A stretch of 64,000 nucleotides of DNA, from contig NZ_JNIW01000001.1 in NCBI RefSeq assembly GCF_000701425.1, positions 95,654-159,653 of the forward strand. The letters are read 5' to 3'. The first letter of the stretch is position 1, and each line of letters opens with the position of its first letter. The stretch is from Deinococcus frigens DSM 12807 (GTDB taxonomy: Bacteria; Deinococcota; Deinococci; Deinococcales; Deinococcaceae). A program made the position numbers and the translations under genes. Under the pieces are notes generated by a model. The model was not told the origin of the DNA and did not search any database. It saw nothing but the letters and a program-made list of their open reading frames with translations. This document shows, piece after piece, positions 24,279 through 33,785 of this stretch.

Positions 24279-25403
24279 GTGAAATCCCTGAGCAAAGACC
24301 GCCTGTGGGCCATCGCCGTATTGACGCCCAGCATTATCCTGGTGGGCATTTTCGTCTATTACTTCATCGGGCGCACGATCTATGTCAGCCTGACCGACTG
24401 GGGCAATGATCCGGCGCAGGCGCTGGCGCTGAACCCGATCATTCGCTGGGTGGGATTGCAAAACTATCAGGAACTGTTCACCGGCTTTCTGCAAGGCCGC
24501 TTCCGGCAGGAGCTGGTCAATACCCTCTTTTTCACGGTGTTTTTCATCCTGGGCTGTCTGGGCGTGGGCCTGGGGCTGGCACTGATTCTGGACCGCAACC
24601 CTAAGGGAGAGGGGCTGTGGCGCACCATCTTCCTGTTTCCCATGAGCCTGTCGTTCATCGTGACTGGCACCATCTGGCGCTGGATGCTGCAACCGCAGGG
24701 CGGGGTGAATCAGGCCCCCACGCTGCTGGGCGGTCAACCCTCTACCTTCGCGTGGCTATCCAGCAACGACTCTGTTCTCAAATTCGATTGGAACGCTCTA
24801 CCCCTGATCACCGCCGCCGTGGTGGGCGCGGTGCTGATCGTGGTGGCCGTGCGCGCCGCCCGTGAAGGCCAGCGCACCCGCACCCTGGTGGCCGCCGCCT
24901 GCGCCGCGCTGCTGATCCTGTGGGCGGTCTTTATCGGCCCGAATGTCAGGCTGCTGGCTGCGCCCGAATTGCACGGTTTTAACCTCGCCATGATCGGCAT
25001 CATCATCGCGGCTGTCTGGCAGATGAGCGGCTACACCATGGCGCTGTACCTGGCCGGGCTGCGCGGCATCCCCGAGGAACTGCGCGAGGCCGCCAAGGTA
25101 GACGGCGCGAGAGACGCCCAGATGTACCGCTATGTCATCTTCCCGCTGCTGTCGCCCATCACCCTCAGCGCCATGATTATTCTGGGCCACATCAGCCTCA
25201 AGATTTTTGATCTGGTGTACGCGATGGCTGGCTCCGACAACATCGCTGCCAGCGTCCCGGCACTGAACATGTACCTGACCAGTTTCCGGCAGAACCAGTT
25301 CGCGCTGGGCGCGGCGATTGGCACCATTTTGCTGATTCTGGTGGCCTTTGTCATCGTGCCGTACCTGGCGAATCAATTTAAGGGCGAGGAGGGACACGCG
25401 TGA
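24279..25403 (+). CDS. carbohydrate ABC transporter permease (MalF type)
   Basis: Inner-membrane permease of a sugar importer, 374 residues. The EAA loop reads [24 protein letters not shown] 24279 follows AAGGAGG at 24264-24270. It is unusual in having an extra region at residues about 148-230 that contains two additional hydrophobic segments (174-191 and 203-219), making the protein some 80 residues longer than a typical 290-residue UgpA-like permease. Confidence 0.92.
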   Translation: MKSLSKDRLWAIAVLTPSIILVGIFVYYFIGRTIYVSLTDWGNDPAQALALNPIIRWVGLQNYQELFTGFLQGRFRQELVNTLFFTVFFILGCLGVGLGLALILDRNPKGEGLWRTIFLFPMSLSFIVTGTIWRWMLQPQGGVNQAPTLLGGQPSTFAWLSSNDSVLKFDWNALPLITAAVVGAVLIVVAVRAAREGQRTRTLVAAACAALLILWAVFIGPNVRLLAAPELHGFNLAMIGIIIAAVWQMSGYTMALYLAGLRGIPEELREAAKVDGARDAQMYRYVIFPLLSPITLSAMIILGHISLKIFDLVYAMAGSDNIAASVPALNMYLTSFRQNQFALGAAIGTILLILVAFVIVPYLANQFKGEEGHA

Positions 25404-25461
25404 AGGCTGCCTGTGAATGGTTGACCCTCGCGTCCCTTCCCTTCCTGCTTCGGAGGCAGCC

Positions 25462-26325
25462 ATGACCGCCCTTCCCCAGCCCACGGCCTCCACCGCTCCC
25501 TCACGCCGGGCGGGTGCTGCGGGCCGCGCCCTGACCTACTTCCTGCTCGTCGTCGCCGCCTTCTTCTTCCTGATTCCCATCTATCTGGTGTTCGCCACTG
25601 CCCTCAAGACGCCGGACGCCATCGCGCTGCCGACGGCGTGGCACTGGCCCGCACAGCTCAACTGGGCCAGCTTTGCCGAGGCGTGGGACAAGGTGGGCGG
25701 CAACATGCTCAACAGCTTGTTCCTGGCCGTCGTTGCCACCATCCTGAGCGCCCTGCTGGGCAGCCTGAACGGCTACGCGCTGAGCAAATGGCGCTTCCGG
25801 GGGGCCAATACCCTGTTCGCACTGATGCTGTTTGGCATGTTCATTCCGTATCAGGCGGTGCTGATTCCGCTGTTTCAATTTATCAAGGCGCTGGGCCTAT
25901 ACGGCAGCATCTGGGGCCTGATCCTGGCGCATGTGGTGTACGGCATTCCCATCACCACGCTGATCTTCCGCAACTTCTATGCCGATGTGCCGGACGCGCT
26001 GGTAGAGGCCGCCACGATTGACGGCGCGGGCTTCTGGGAAATCTACGCCCGCGTCATCTTCCCCATCAGCATTCCCGGCTTCGTGGTGGTCATCATCTGG
26101 CAGTTCACGCAGGTCTGGAATGAATTTCTGTTCGCGGCCACGCTGACCAACACCGGCAGCCAGCCCGTGACCTACGCGCTGTCTCAACTGGCGGGGGGGC
26201 AGGCGGTGTCGTGGAATCTGCCGATGGCCGGGGCGATCCTGGCGGCGTTGCCCACCTTGATCGTGTACATCGTGCTGGGGCGGTATTTCGTGCGCGGGCT
26301 GCTGGCGGGAAGCGTGAAGGGGTGA
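25462..26325 (+). CDS. carbohydrate ABC transporter permease (MalG type)
   Basis: Second permease of the sugar importer, 287 residues with six transmembrane helices and the EAA loop [22 protein letters not shown] 25462 is preceded by CGGAGG; earlier in-frame codons have no ribosome-binding site. It begins 59 bp after the first permease. Together with the binding protein it forms a CUT1-type importer lacking its own ATPase gene. Confidence 0.94.
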   Translation: MTALPQPTASTAPSRRAGAAGRALTYFLLVVAAFFFLIPIYLVFATALKTPDAIALPTAWHWPAQLNWASFAEAWDKVGGNMLNSLFLAVVATILSALLGSLNGYALSKWRFRGANTLFALMLFGMFIPYQAVLIPLFQFIKALGLYGSIWGLILAHVVYGIPITTLIFRNFYADVPDALVEAATIDGAGFWEIYARVIFPISIPGFVVVIIWQFTQVWNEFLFAATLTNTGSQPVTYALSQLAGGQAVSWNLPMAGAILAALPTLIVYIVLGRYFVRGLLAGSVKG

Positions 26326-26412
26326 AAAGGTTTAACCGTCAAACGGTCCAACCGTCTAACCGCCAGAGGCTTAAAGGAGCTGATCTGTTCGCCATCACCC
26401 CACTTCCCGCGC

Positions 26413-26425
26413 TATGCTCTATCCC
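26413..26425 (+). promoter_or_regulatory. -10 box of the trp leader
   Basis: TATGCT at 26413-26418 is seven bases before the leader-peptide ATG 26426, which has no Shine-Dalgarno, so the leader is probably read from a leaderless RNA. The -35 region is poor. Confidence 0.5.
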
Positions 26426-26473
26426 ATGACCGTTCGCCGCGCGTGGTGGTGGCCCAGTTTCGCCTGGGTCTAA
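26426..26473 (+). CDS. trpL: trp operon leader peptide
   Basis: A 15-codon frame, MTVRRAWWWPSFAWV, with three consecutive tryptophan codons (26444-26452) and a fourth near the end, directly upstream of trpE. Its position, size and Trp content are those of an attenuator leader peptide whose translation senses charged tRNA-Trp. The coding region contains the RNA segments 1 and 2 of the attenuator described in the next entry. Confidence 0.88.
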   Translation: MTVRRAWWWPSFAWV

Positions 26474-26544
26474 CGCGCTGCTGCTCTCTTTTTTGCCGTG
26501 TCCGACGCGCCCAGGTGGTTTCTACACCGCCGGGCGCTTTTTTT
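26452..26544 (+). promoter_or_regulatory. trp transcription attenuator
   Basis: Four mutually exclusive RNA segments are visible. Segment 1 is GCCCAG (26452-26457), segment 2 is CCTGGG (26463-26468), segment 3 is CCCAGG (26510-26515) inside the terminator's left arm, and segment 4 is the right arm. The terminator pairs 26507-26519 (one bulged A) with ACCGCC-GGGCGC (26526-26537), followed by seven T (26538-26544). A ribosome stalled on the Trp codons would cover segment 1 and allow 2:3 pairing, preventing the terminator. Translation to the stop codon would cover segment 2 and allow termination. Confidence 0.85.
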
Positions 26545-26571
26545 GGCCCCATCCCGTTTGACAGGAGTGCA

Positions 26572-28011
<1,440 letters not shown>

Positions 28012-28120
28012 TGACTCGGAAAAGTCAGGTAGGTCTGTATTGTGCCCTGTGCAGTGTCTATTGGACGCAACTTCTAAGCGTCAAATATTCCCCTCAAATT
28101 GATGCGCCTGGAGATCAGCT

Positions 28121-28747
28121 ATGACCCACATCCTCCTGATAGATAACTATGATTCCTTCACCTATAACCTCGTCCAATACTTCGGTGAGCTGGGCTGTGA
28201 GTTGACCGTCTGGCGCAATGACGCTTTTGCGCTGCAAGATGTGCAGGAATTGAATCCAGACGCCATCGTGGTGTCCCCCGGCCCCTGCACGCCGCTGGAA
28301 GCGGGGATGAGCGTGGAGGTCATCAAGGCCTTCGCGCCGAAATATCCAATATTAGGCGTGTGCCTGGGCCACCAGAGCATCGGGGAGGCGTTCGGGGCCA
28401 CCGTCAAGCGTGCGCCGATTCCGGTGCATGGCAAGACCAGCAAAGTTGCCCACGACGGCCAGGATTTGTTCGCGGGTCTGATGCACGAGGCCAGCGTGAC
28501 CCGCTACCACAGCCTGATCGTGGAAGACCTGCCGCCGGAACTGCTGGCCACTGCCTGGACCACCGATCAGACGTCAGCGGGTGAATACCGCGCCCTGATG
28601 GCCCTGCGCCACCGCGATTACCCGGTGTTCGGCGTGCAATTTCATCCCGAGAGCATCGCTACAGAGGACGGCAAAACCATGATTCGCAACTTCCTGAATG
28701 AAGTGGAACAGCGCCGGGCGGCGCAGGTCAAGGCAGTGGGGGCATGA
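28121..28747 (+). CDS. trpG: anthranilate synthase component II (glutamine amidotransferase)
   Basis: Class I glutamine amidotransferase subunit that supplies ammonia to TrpE, 208 residues. [17 protein letters not shown] is the usual N-terminus, [14 protein letters not shown] carries the nucleophilic cysteine and [15 protein letters not shown] the His-Glu pair. A 109-bp gap without recognisable signals separates it from trpE, and its last codon overlaps trpD as ATGA. It could also serve PabB (dual use), which sequence cannot settle. Confidence 0.96.
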   Translation: MTHILLIDNYDSFTYNLVQYFGELGCELTVWRNDAFALQDVQELNPDAIVVSPGPCTPLEAGMSVEVIKAFAPKYPILGVCLGHQSIGEAFGATVKRAPIPVHGKTSKVAHDGQDLFAGLMHEASVTRYHSLIVEDLPPELLATAWTTDQTSAGEYRALMALRHRDYPVFGVQFHPESIATEDGKTMIRNFLNEVEQRRAAQVKAVGA

Positions 28748-29745
28748 TCCACGCCCGATTGATGAACGGCGAAATCCTCTCCCAGTCGGAGGCAGCAGCC
28801 TTCATGCGCGAGGTCATGGCCGGGGAAATGAGCGGCGTGCGGATGGCGGCGGCGCTGGCTGCCTTGCGCGTGCGCGGCGAGACGGCGGATGAAATCGCCG
28901 GATTTGCCCAAGCCATGCGCGAGAACGCCGTGCGCGTCAATGTCCGCCCGCGCGAGGTGTTGCTGGACGTGGTGGGCACCGGGGGCGACGGGGCGCACAC
29001 CTTCAACATCAGCACCACGACGGCTTTTGTGGTGGCGGGGGCGGGCGTGCCGGTCGCCAAGCACGGCAACCGCGCCGCCAGCAGCCGCGCCGGAAGTGCG
29101 GACGTGCTGGAAGCTTTAGGCGTGAATCTGGACGCCTCCCCCGAAGTCATCGCAGACGCCGTGAACACGCTGGGCGTGGGCTTTATGTTCGCCCGCAATT
29201 ATCACCCGGCCCTGCGCCACGCCGCTCCCGTCCGCTCCGATCTGGCGGCCCGCACAGTGTTTAACATCCTGGGGCCGCTGAGCAACCCTGCCGGGGCCAC
29301 GCATCTGGTGGTGGGCGTCTTCAAGCCGGAGCTGACGCGCACGCTGGCCGAGGTGTTGCGGCTGCTGGGGGCGAAGGGAGCCACTGTTGTGCATGGCGAC
29401 GGACTGGATGAATTCACCGTCTGCGGCGTCAATACCGTCTCCGGCCTGCGGGGCGGCGAGATTATTGACCGCACCTTGCATCCCGAAGAGGTGGGTGTGA
29501 ACGTGCATCCGCGCGAATCGCTGGTGGGCGGCACCCCCGCCGAGAATGCCGGGATCACCCGCGCCCTGCTGACCGGCGGCGGCACTCCTGCCCAGCAGGA
29601 CATCGTGGCCCTTAACTCTGGGGCGGCGCTGCGGACGGCGGGCCGGGTGGACAGCATTCGCGAGGGCGTCGAGCAAGCCCGCGAGATCATGCGCGGCGGG
29701 CAGGGCTGGGACGTGTTGCAGAAGTACGCGGCGCTGACGCGGTAG
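28744..29745 (+). CDS. trpD: anthranilate phosphoribosyltransferase
   Basis: Transfers the phosphoribosyl group of PRPP to anthranilate. The 333-residue protein has the nucleoside phosphoribosyltransferase class III signatures [52 protein letters not shown] and [12 protein letters not shown]. Translation is coupled to trpG by a four-base overlap. The remaining trp genes are not in this window. Confidence 0.97.
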   Translation: MIHARLMNGEILSQSEAAAFMREVMAGEMSGVRMAAALAALRVRGETADEIAGFAQAMRENAVRVNVRPREVLLDVVGTGGDGAHTFNISTTTAFVVAGAGVPVAKHGNRAASSRAGSADVLEALGVNLDASPEVIADAVNTLGVGFMFARNYHPALRHAAPVRSDLAARTVFNILGPLSNPAGATHLVVGVFKPELTRTLAEVLRLLGAKGATVVHGDGLDEFTVCGVNTVSGLRGGEIIDRTLHPEEVGVNVHPRESLVGGTPAENAGITRALLTGGGTPAQQDIVALNSGAALRTAGRVDSIREGVEQAREIMRGGQGWDVLQKYAALTR

Positions 29746-29746
29746 G

Positions 29747-29774
29747 AAAAACCCCTCTCCATGCAGGAAAGGGG
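29747..29774 (-). terminator. terminator of the baeRF3 gene, possibly bidirectional
   Basis: On the minus strand CCCCTTTCC (29766-29774), loop TGCAT and GGAGAGGGG (29752-29760) pair with one mismatch, followed by a T run (AAAAA at 29747-29751 on the plus strand). It separates trpD from the convergent baeRF3 gene. Confidence 0.72.
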
Positions 29775-29791
29775 CATTGCAATGGAGCGCT

Positions 29792-30886
29792 TCAGTACCG
29801 GGTCAGCATCACCAGTCCGCCGTACTCCTTCAGCTCGCCGTCCTCCACGAAGACTGCGCGGCCACCGTGTTGCATCACGGCTTCCATCATCTCGTCCACC
29901 GCGTCGGCGTAGGCGTCCGCGCCCTCCTCCTTGCCGGTGGGCAGGGCGGTGAGGCTGCGCCCGTCGGGGCTGACCTGGGCGGGGTAGCTCATGCTTTCTT
30001 CCACCACCATGACGTCCACCCGTCCGTCGATGGCCGCCTGCCACGCCTCGTTCAGATCGCTGACGGCGCGGTTCTGGCCCCGCGCCGTCTCAAGCTGCTC
30101 GAAGATCACGCGGCGGCGTTCGCGCAGGGCGGCGCGGGCCTCGGGCCAGACCAGTTCGCCCAGTTCGTGCGCGTTCAGGCTGTCGTAACCGCCCGGCATC
30201 TCGCGCATGATGAAGTCCGCGTGCTTGGTCACCTCGCGGAAGGCGCTCAGGTTCTGGGGCAGGCCCACCAGCAGCACCGGGAACGGCCCCTCCTGCACGG
30301 CGTTCAGCAGGCTGGCGTCCACGTCGCGCATGAACGCTTCCAGCGCCCGGTCCTTTTGCTGGCTGGGGTTGGCCCCGATGCCGCTGTTGACCGCCGAACC
30401 CGCGCCGGGGCCGCTGTACTCCTGCGGGAAACCGTGATCGCGCACCTCGGTCAGCTCCTCGCGCTGGCCCAGATACAGGCGGGTGGGCTTCTCGGACAGC
30501 ATCAGCACCCAGTACAGCGGCGAGCGGTTCATGGCGAACACGATGTCGCGGGTCAGGAAGTTATCGTCGATGGCGACGCGCTCCGGCAGGCGGTACGGCA
30601 CCTTGAAGACGTTGTGGTAGTCCTTGCTGACGAACAGCACCAGCCCGCTCTGGTTGTGTTCGTGGTCCATGCCGTCGGCCAGTTCCTGAAGCTGTGCGGT
30701 CAGCTCCGCCGTCTCGCGCTTGCCGAACTCGGTTTCCAGGCGGTTCACGGCCTCCTTGACCAGATTGCCCAGGCGGATGGGGTCTTTCTGATTGTCGGGC
30801 GCGGTGCGGTGCGTGGGCAGCGTGAGGGTCACACTGGGGCGCGAGGTCAGCGTTTGCAGGTGCTTGACGGTATCCAGATTAAACAT
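29792..30886 (-). CDS. baeRF3 (bacterial archaeo-eukaryotic release factor family 3) protein
   Basis: A 364-residue protein of the bacterial aeRF1-like families, which are related in fold to archaeal/eukaryotic class-1 release factors and thought to act on ribosomes, often in defence or stress. N-terminal PSVTLTLPTHRTAPDNQKDPIRLGN and the C-terminal segment with GRAVFVEDGELKEYGGLVMLTRY match the baeRF3 pattern. The peptidyl-tRNA-hydrolysing GGQ is not visible. AAGGAG stands before the ATG. Its function is not established and no hibernation or ribosome gene lies next to it. Confidence 0.75.
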   Translation of the reverse strand: MFNLDTVKHLQTLTSRPSVTLTLPTHRTAPDNQKDPIRLGNLVKEAVNRLETEFGKRETAELTAQLQELADGMDHEHNQSGLVLFVSKDYHNVFKVPYRLPERVAIDDNFLTRDIVFAMNRSPLYWVLMLSEKPTRLYLGQREELTEVRDHGFPQEYSGPGAGSAVNSGIGANPSQQKDRALEAFMRDVDASLLNAVQEGPFPVLLVGLPQNLSAFREVTKHADFIMREMPGGYDSLNAHELGELVWPEARAALRERRRVIFEQLETARGQNRAVSDLNEAWQAAIDGRVDVMVVEESMSYPAQVSPDGRSLTALPTGKEEGADAYADAVDEMMEAVMQHGGRAVFVEDGELKEYGGLVMLTRY

Positions 30887-30955
30887 GGTGTCTCCTTGTG
30901 GGGTGGTTCAGAGCAGGCTCTGTTCAGCGGTTGCCTCCGTGATCTTGCCGGGCAT

Positions 30956-32455
30956 TCACTGCCCCTGCCCCAGACTGTAACCGGGCTGCCCATCAAAGGT
31001 GTACAGGTGTTCAGTCTTGATGAAGTCCAGATGCTTTTCGTGGATGCGTGTGAGCAGGGCCAGCAGCTCCGCGTGCGTGACCGGGGATTCGGACAGAAAG
31101 CGGCAGCGCCAATGATCGGATTTGAAGGTTTCGGGCAACCCGCCGGGCCAGACCTTGACGCCCCGGTTGGTGATCATCTTCAGCGGCACGTTGCGGAGCT
31201 GCGCTTCTTGCAGGATGGCGGCCAGCGCGTCCGGGTCACGCCCCGAGTCGGTCCACTCAAAAAAGACATCGGTGCCGACGAGCTGCTTGTCGATGTAGGC
31301 CGGTTCCACGGGCTGCCGGATAGGCATCGCCTTTGCCTGTGTATCAGCGGTGACGGCGGGCAGGTGCTGCGGCACGCGTCCCAGCCGTTCGATCACGGCG
31401 TCGGCAAAGCCCTGGGTTCCCAGCAGTCCTTTCGTGTGCGGCCCGGCAATATCGCGGGTGTGCATGCCGTCCTCCAGCGCGCACAGCAGGGCGTTTTGAA
31501 CTTTCGCGGCTATCTCATGCTGGCCCAGATGCCCCAGCATCAGCGCCGCCGCCGAGATCAGGCCGCCGGGATTGGCTGCGTCCTGCCCGGCCAGATCGGG
31601 GGCCGAGCCGTGGATGGCCTCGAACATGGCAAAAGTCTCGCCGATGTTCGCGCTGCCCGCCAGCCCCACCGAACCGGCCACCTCTGCCGCCACGTCCGAG
31701 ATGATGTCGCCGTACAGGTTGAGGGTCACGATCACGTCGTATTGCTCGGGTTTGGCCGCCACCCGCGCCGTGCCGATGTCGATGATCTGGTGTTCGGCCT
31801 GAATGTCGGGGTACTCGGCGCTGATCTCATCGAAGACGGTGTGAAACAGCCCGTCGCACATCTTCATGATGTTGTCTTTGGTCAGCGCCGTGACCTTTTT
31901 GCGGCCATTGGCACGGGCATATTCAAAGGCGTAACGCACGATCTTCTCGCAGCCGGGGCGGGTGATCAGCTTCAGGCACTGCATCACCTCGCGCGTCTGG
32001 CGGTGTTCGATGCCCGCGTACAGGTCTTCCTCGTTCTCACGGATGATCACCAGATTCATCTCGGGGTGGTGCGTCGGCACATACGGCGCGTAGGCGCGGC
32101 AGGGGCGCACGTTGGCGTACAGGCCCAGCGTCTTGCGCAGGGTCACGTTCAGGCTCTTGTAGCCCCCGCCCTGTGGCGTGGTAATCGGCGCTTTGAGCAT
32201 CACCCCGGTCTGCCGCAACGTGTCCCAGGCATCGGGCACGAAGCCGGAGGTAAAGCCCTCCCTGTACAGCGCCTCGCCCATGCGGACTTCCTGGGGGGCA
32301 ATCCGCGCTCCCGCCGCCGCCAGAATCCGCAGGGTGGCGTCCATGATCTCGGGGCCGATGCCGTCGCCGTGGACGACAGAAATGGGAATAAGGGCGGTCT
32401 GGGTGTTGGCAGTCTGGGCGTGAGCGGTCTGGACAGGCTCTTTGGTGGTAGGCAT
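30956..32455 (-). CDS. icd: isocitrate dehydrogenase (Thermus-type, long form)
   Basis: Oxidative decarboxylation of isocitrate in the TCA cycle. The 499-residue length and C-terminal extension match the T. thermophilus isocitrate dehydrogenase rather than the 416-residue E. coli type. Core features are ISVVHGDGIGPEIM, the substrate-binding arginine region IIRENEEDLYAGIEH, and NLYGDIISDVAAEVAGSVGL with metal-binding aspartates. The extension (after residue about 340) ends in YTFDGQPGYSLGQGQ. A run of QTAHAQTANTQTA near the N-terminus is low-complexity. The cofactor (NADP expected) is not proven here. Transcription diverges from the winged-helix gene across a palindromic operator. Confidence 0.92.
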   Translation of the reverse strand: MPTTKEPVQTAHAQTANTQTALIPISVVHGDGIGPEIMDATLRILAAAGARIAPQEVRMGEALYREGFTSGFVPDAWDTLRQTGVMLKAPITTPQGGGYKSLNVTLRKTLGLYANVRPCRAYAPYVPTHHPEMNLVIIRENEEDLYAGIEHRQTREVMQCLKLITRPGCEKIVRYAFEYARANGRKKVTALTKDNIMKMCDGLFHTVFDEISAEYPDIQAEHQIIDIGTARVAAKPEQYDVIVTLNLYGDIISDVAAEVAGSVGLAGSANIGETFAMFEAIHGSAPDLAGQDAANPGGLISAAALMLGHLGQHEIAAKVQNALLCALEDGMHTRDIAGPHTKGLLGTQGFADAVIERLGRVPQHLPAVTADTQAKAMPIRQPVEPAYIDKQLVGTDVFFEWTDSGRDPDALAAILQEAQLRNVPLKMITNRGVKVWPGGLPETFKSDHWRCRFLSESPVTHAELLALLTRIHEKHLDFIKTEHLYTFDGQPGYSLGQGQ

Positions 32456-32483
32456 AGGCAGTCTCCTGGGTATTGGTCTATTA

Positions 32484-32521
32484 ATATACGAACTACGTTT
32501 CGCATATTAGAGTTCGTATAT
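32484..32521. promoter_or_regulatory. inverted-repeat operator between icd and the winged-helix regulator
   Basis: ATATACGAACT (32484-32494) and AGTTCGTATAT (32511-32521) are exact inverse complements separated by 16 bases. Inside the spacer GTTTCGCATATTAG is a third, direct copy of the same box. The region is far more AT-rich than its surroundings and lies between two divergent genes, as expected of an operator with overlapping promoters. Confidence 0.72.
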
Positions 32522-32567
32522 CAGGATTGCAAGCACCCCGCCGCCCTCTCCATCTGGAGGTCTAGCC

Positions 32568-32939
32568 ATGTCTGCCCTGCCCTCTCCGCTACACTCGGTT
32601 CAACCCGCCATGACCCAGCCCCTGCCCCCGCATGAACCCTCGTGGACGTTTCTGTCGAACCACAGCCGCGTTCTGCTGTGCTTAAAACGCCAGCCAGACG
32701 CCACGTTGCGTCAGGTGGCCTTGGATGTGGGCATCACCGAACGCGCCGTGCAGCGCATCGTGCGCGATCTGGAGGACGCCGCAATCCTGACCCGCCAGCG
32801 CGTGGGCCGCCGCAACACCTACCAGATCGAGGCCAACCGCCCGCTGCGGCACCCGCTGGACGCGCACCGCCGCGTGGGTGATCTGCTGGACCTGTTCCTG
32901 GGAGAAGAGGGAACGCGGGAGGCTGAGGATCGAACGTGA
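32568..32939 (+). CDS. winged helix-turn-helix transcriptional regulator
   Basis: A 123-residue DNA-binding protein. A MarR/ArsR-like winged helix runs through residues about 25-95: SRVLLCLKRQPDATLRQVALDVGITERAVQRIVRDLEDAAILTRQRVGRRNTY spans it, with the recognition helix at TERAVQRIVRDLE and the wing at TRQRVGRRNTYQI. There is no ligand domain, only a short C-terminal helix (DLLDLFLG) that may dimerise. ATG 32568 follows GGAGG. The divergent position next to icd and the shared inverted repeat suggest it regulates icd and itself; this is inference. Confidence 0.8.
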   Translation: MSALPSPLHSVQPAMTQPLPPHEPSWTFLSNHSRVLLCLKRQPDATLRQVALDVGITERAVQRIVRDLEDAAILTRQRVGRRNTYQIEANRPLRHPLDAHRRVGDLLDLFLGEEGTREAEDRT

Positions 32940-33152
32940 GGTGTCGGGGTTGCCGCCACGGTCTGACCCCTCGGCTTCGCAGCTTTGCAAGTCCAACCCC
33001 GGGGGCCACCTCTCCGTGGGGAGGAAGTAAGGGGTGCGGAATTGTCCGGCCAGGCGCGCTTCTCGCCTCCTCTTGAAGGGAATTGGCGGCGTAGTCGATT
33101 GAGGGGTCTGCCTTTTGTCTCGCCGCACTCTCTAGATCCTGCTCCTGAGTTC

Positions 33153-33614
33153 CTACCTCGGCGGCAGCAGTAATTTTCCTTCCAGTGGCGTACTCAGCAC
33201 GATGCTGGTATCGCAGGTAAAGCCCATGCCGATCAGGTCGCCCAGAATGGTTTCCAGTGCGCCCACGTCCGGCACGGCCACCTTCAGGATGCAGGAGTTG
33301 TCGCCAGTGACGCTGTGGCATTCCAGCACGCTGTCGTGGGCGGTGGCCCAGCGCACCAGCGTGGGATCGTTGCGCCCGCTGTCCTGCACGCCAATAAACG
33401 CGGTGATGGTGCGGCCCAGCGGCTTGCTGGCGACGCGCACGCCGTAGCCCAGAATTACGCCCGCGTCCTCCAAGCGCCGCACGCGCTCGGTCACGGCGGG
33501 GGCCGACAACTCCACCCGGCGGCCCAGCTCGCGCATTGAGAGCCGCGAATCGGTCTGGAGTTCCTGCAAAATCCGGTGGTCCAGCGAATCCAGGGAGCCG
33601 CCAATCTGTCTCAT
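33153..33614 (-). CDS. Lrp/AsnC family transcriptional regulator
   Basis: A 153-residue feast/famine regulator. An N-terminal helix-turn-helix, LDHRILQELQTDSRLSMREL through APAVTERVRRLEDAGVI, is followed by the RAM ligand-binding domain with ECHSVTGDNSCILKVAVPDV. A -10-like TAAGCT lies six bases before the ATG on the minus strand with no Shine-Dalgarno, so its mRNA is probably leaderless. It is divergent from kamA, which makes lysine metabolism a plausible target. Confidence 0.9.
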   Translation of the reverse strand: MRQIGGSLDSLDHRILQELQTDSRLSMRELGRRVELSAPAVTERVRRLEDAGVILGYGVRVASKPLGRTITAFIGVQDSGRNDPTLVRWATAHDSVLECHSVTGDNSCILKVAVPDVGALETILGDLIGMGFTCDTSIVLSTPLEGKLLLPPR

Positions 33615-33722
33615 GTGCCCAGCTTAGCACCGCAGTTGGCATATGCAAGGTCAGACATGGCGTTTGCTCAAGAAACGTCCACCTGACCCCATCACTTTGA
33701 CGGCCTATGCGCCTTCCAAAGC

Positions 33723-33758
33723 GGGTGCTTGAGCGGCAAGAATGGGAGTCAAGCACCC
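33723..33758 (+). promoter_or_regulatory. 10-bp perfect inverted repeat in the kamA leader
   Basis: GGGTGCTTGA (33723-33732) and TCAAGCACCC (33749-33758) flank 16 bases, 27 bp before the kamA ATG. It could be an RNA hairpin controlling kamA or an operator for the adjacent Lrp-type regulator. No T tract follows, so it is not an ordinary terminator. Confidence 0.6.
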
Positions 33759-33785
33759 CACGTTTCTCTCTCCCAGGAGGCTCCA

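Noticed and set aside
29777..32635. 952-codon plus-strand open frame opposite baeRF3 and icd
   Set aside because: It runs antisense to two genes with clear family motifs; high GC leaves long antisense frames open. No motif or start signal supports it.
32985..33173. 62-codon frame between the winged-helix and Lrp genes
   Set aside because: No ribosome-binding site or protein-like composition, and it overlaps the Lrp gene end.
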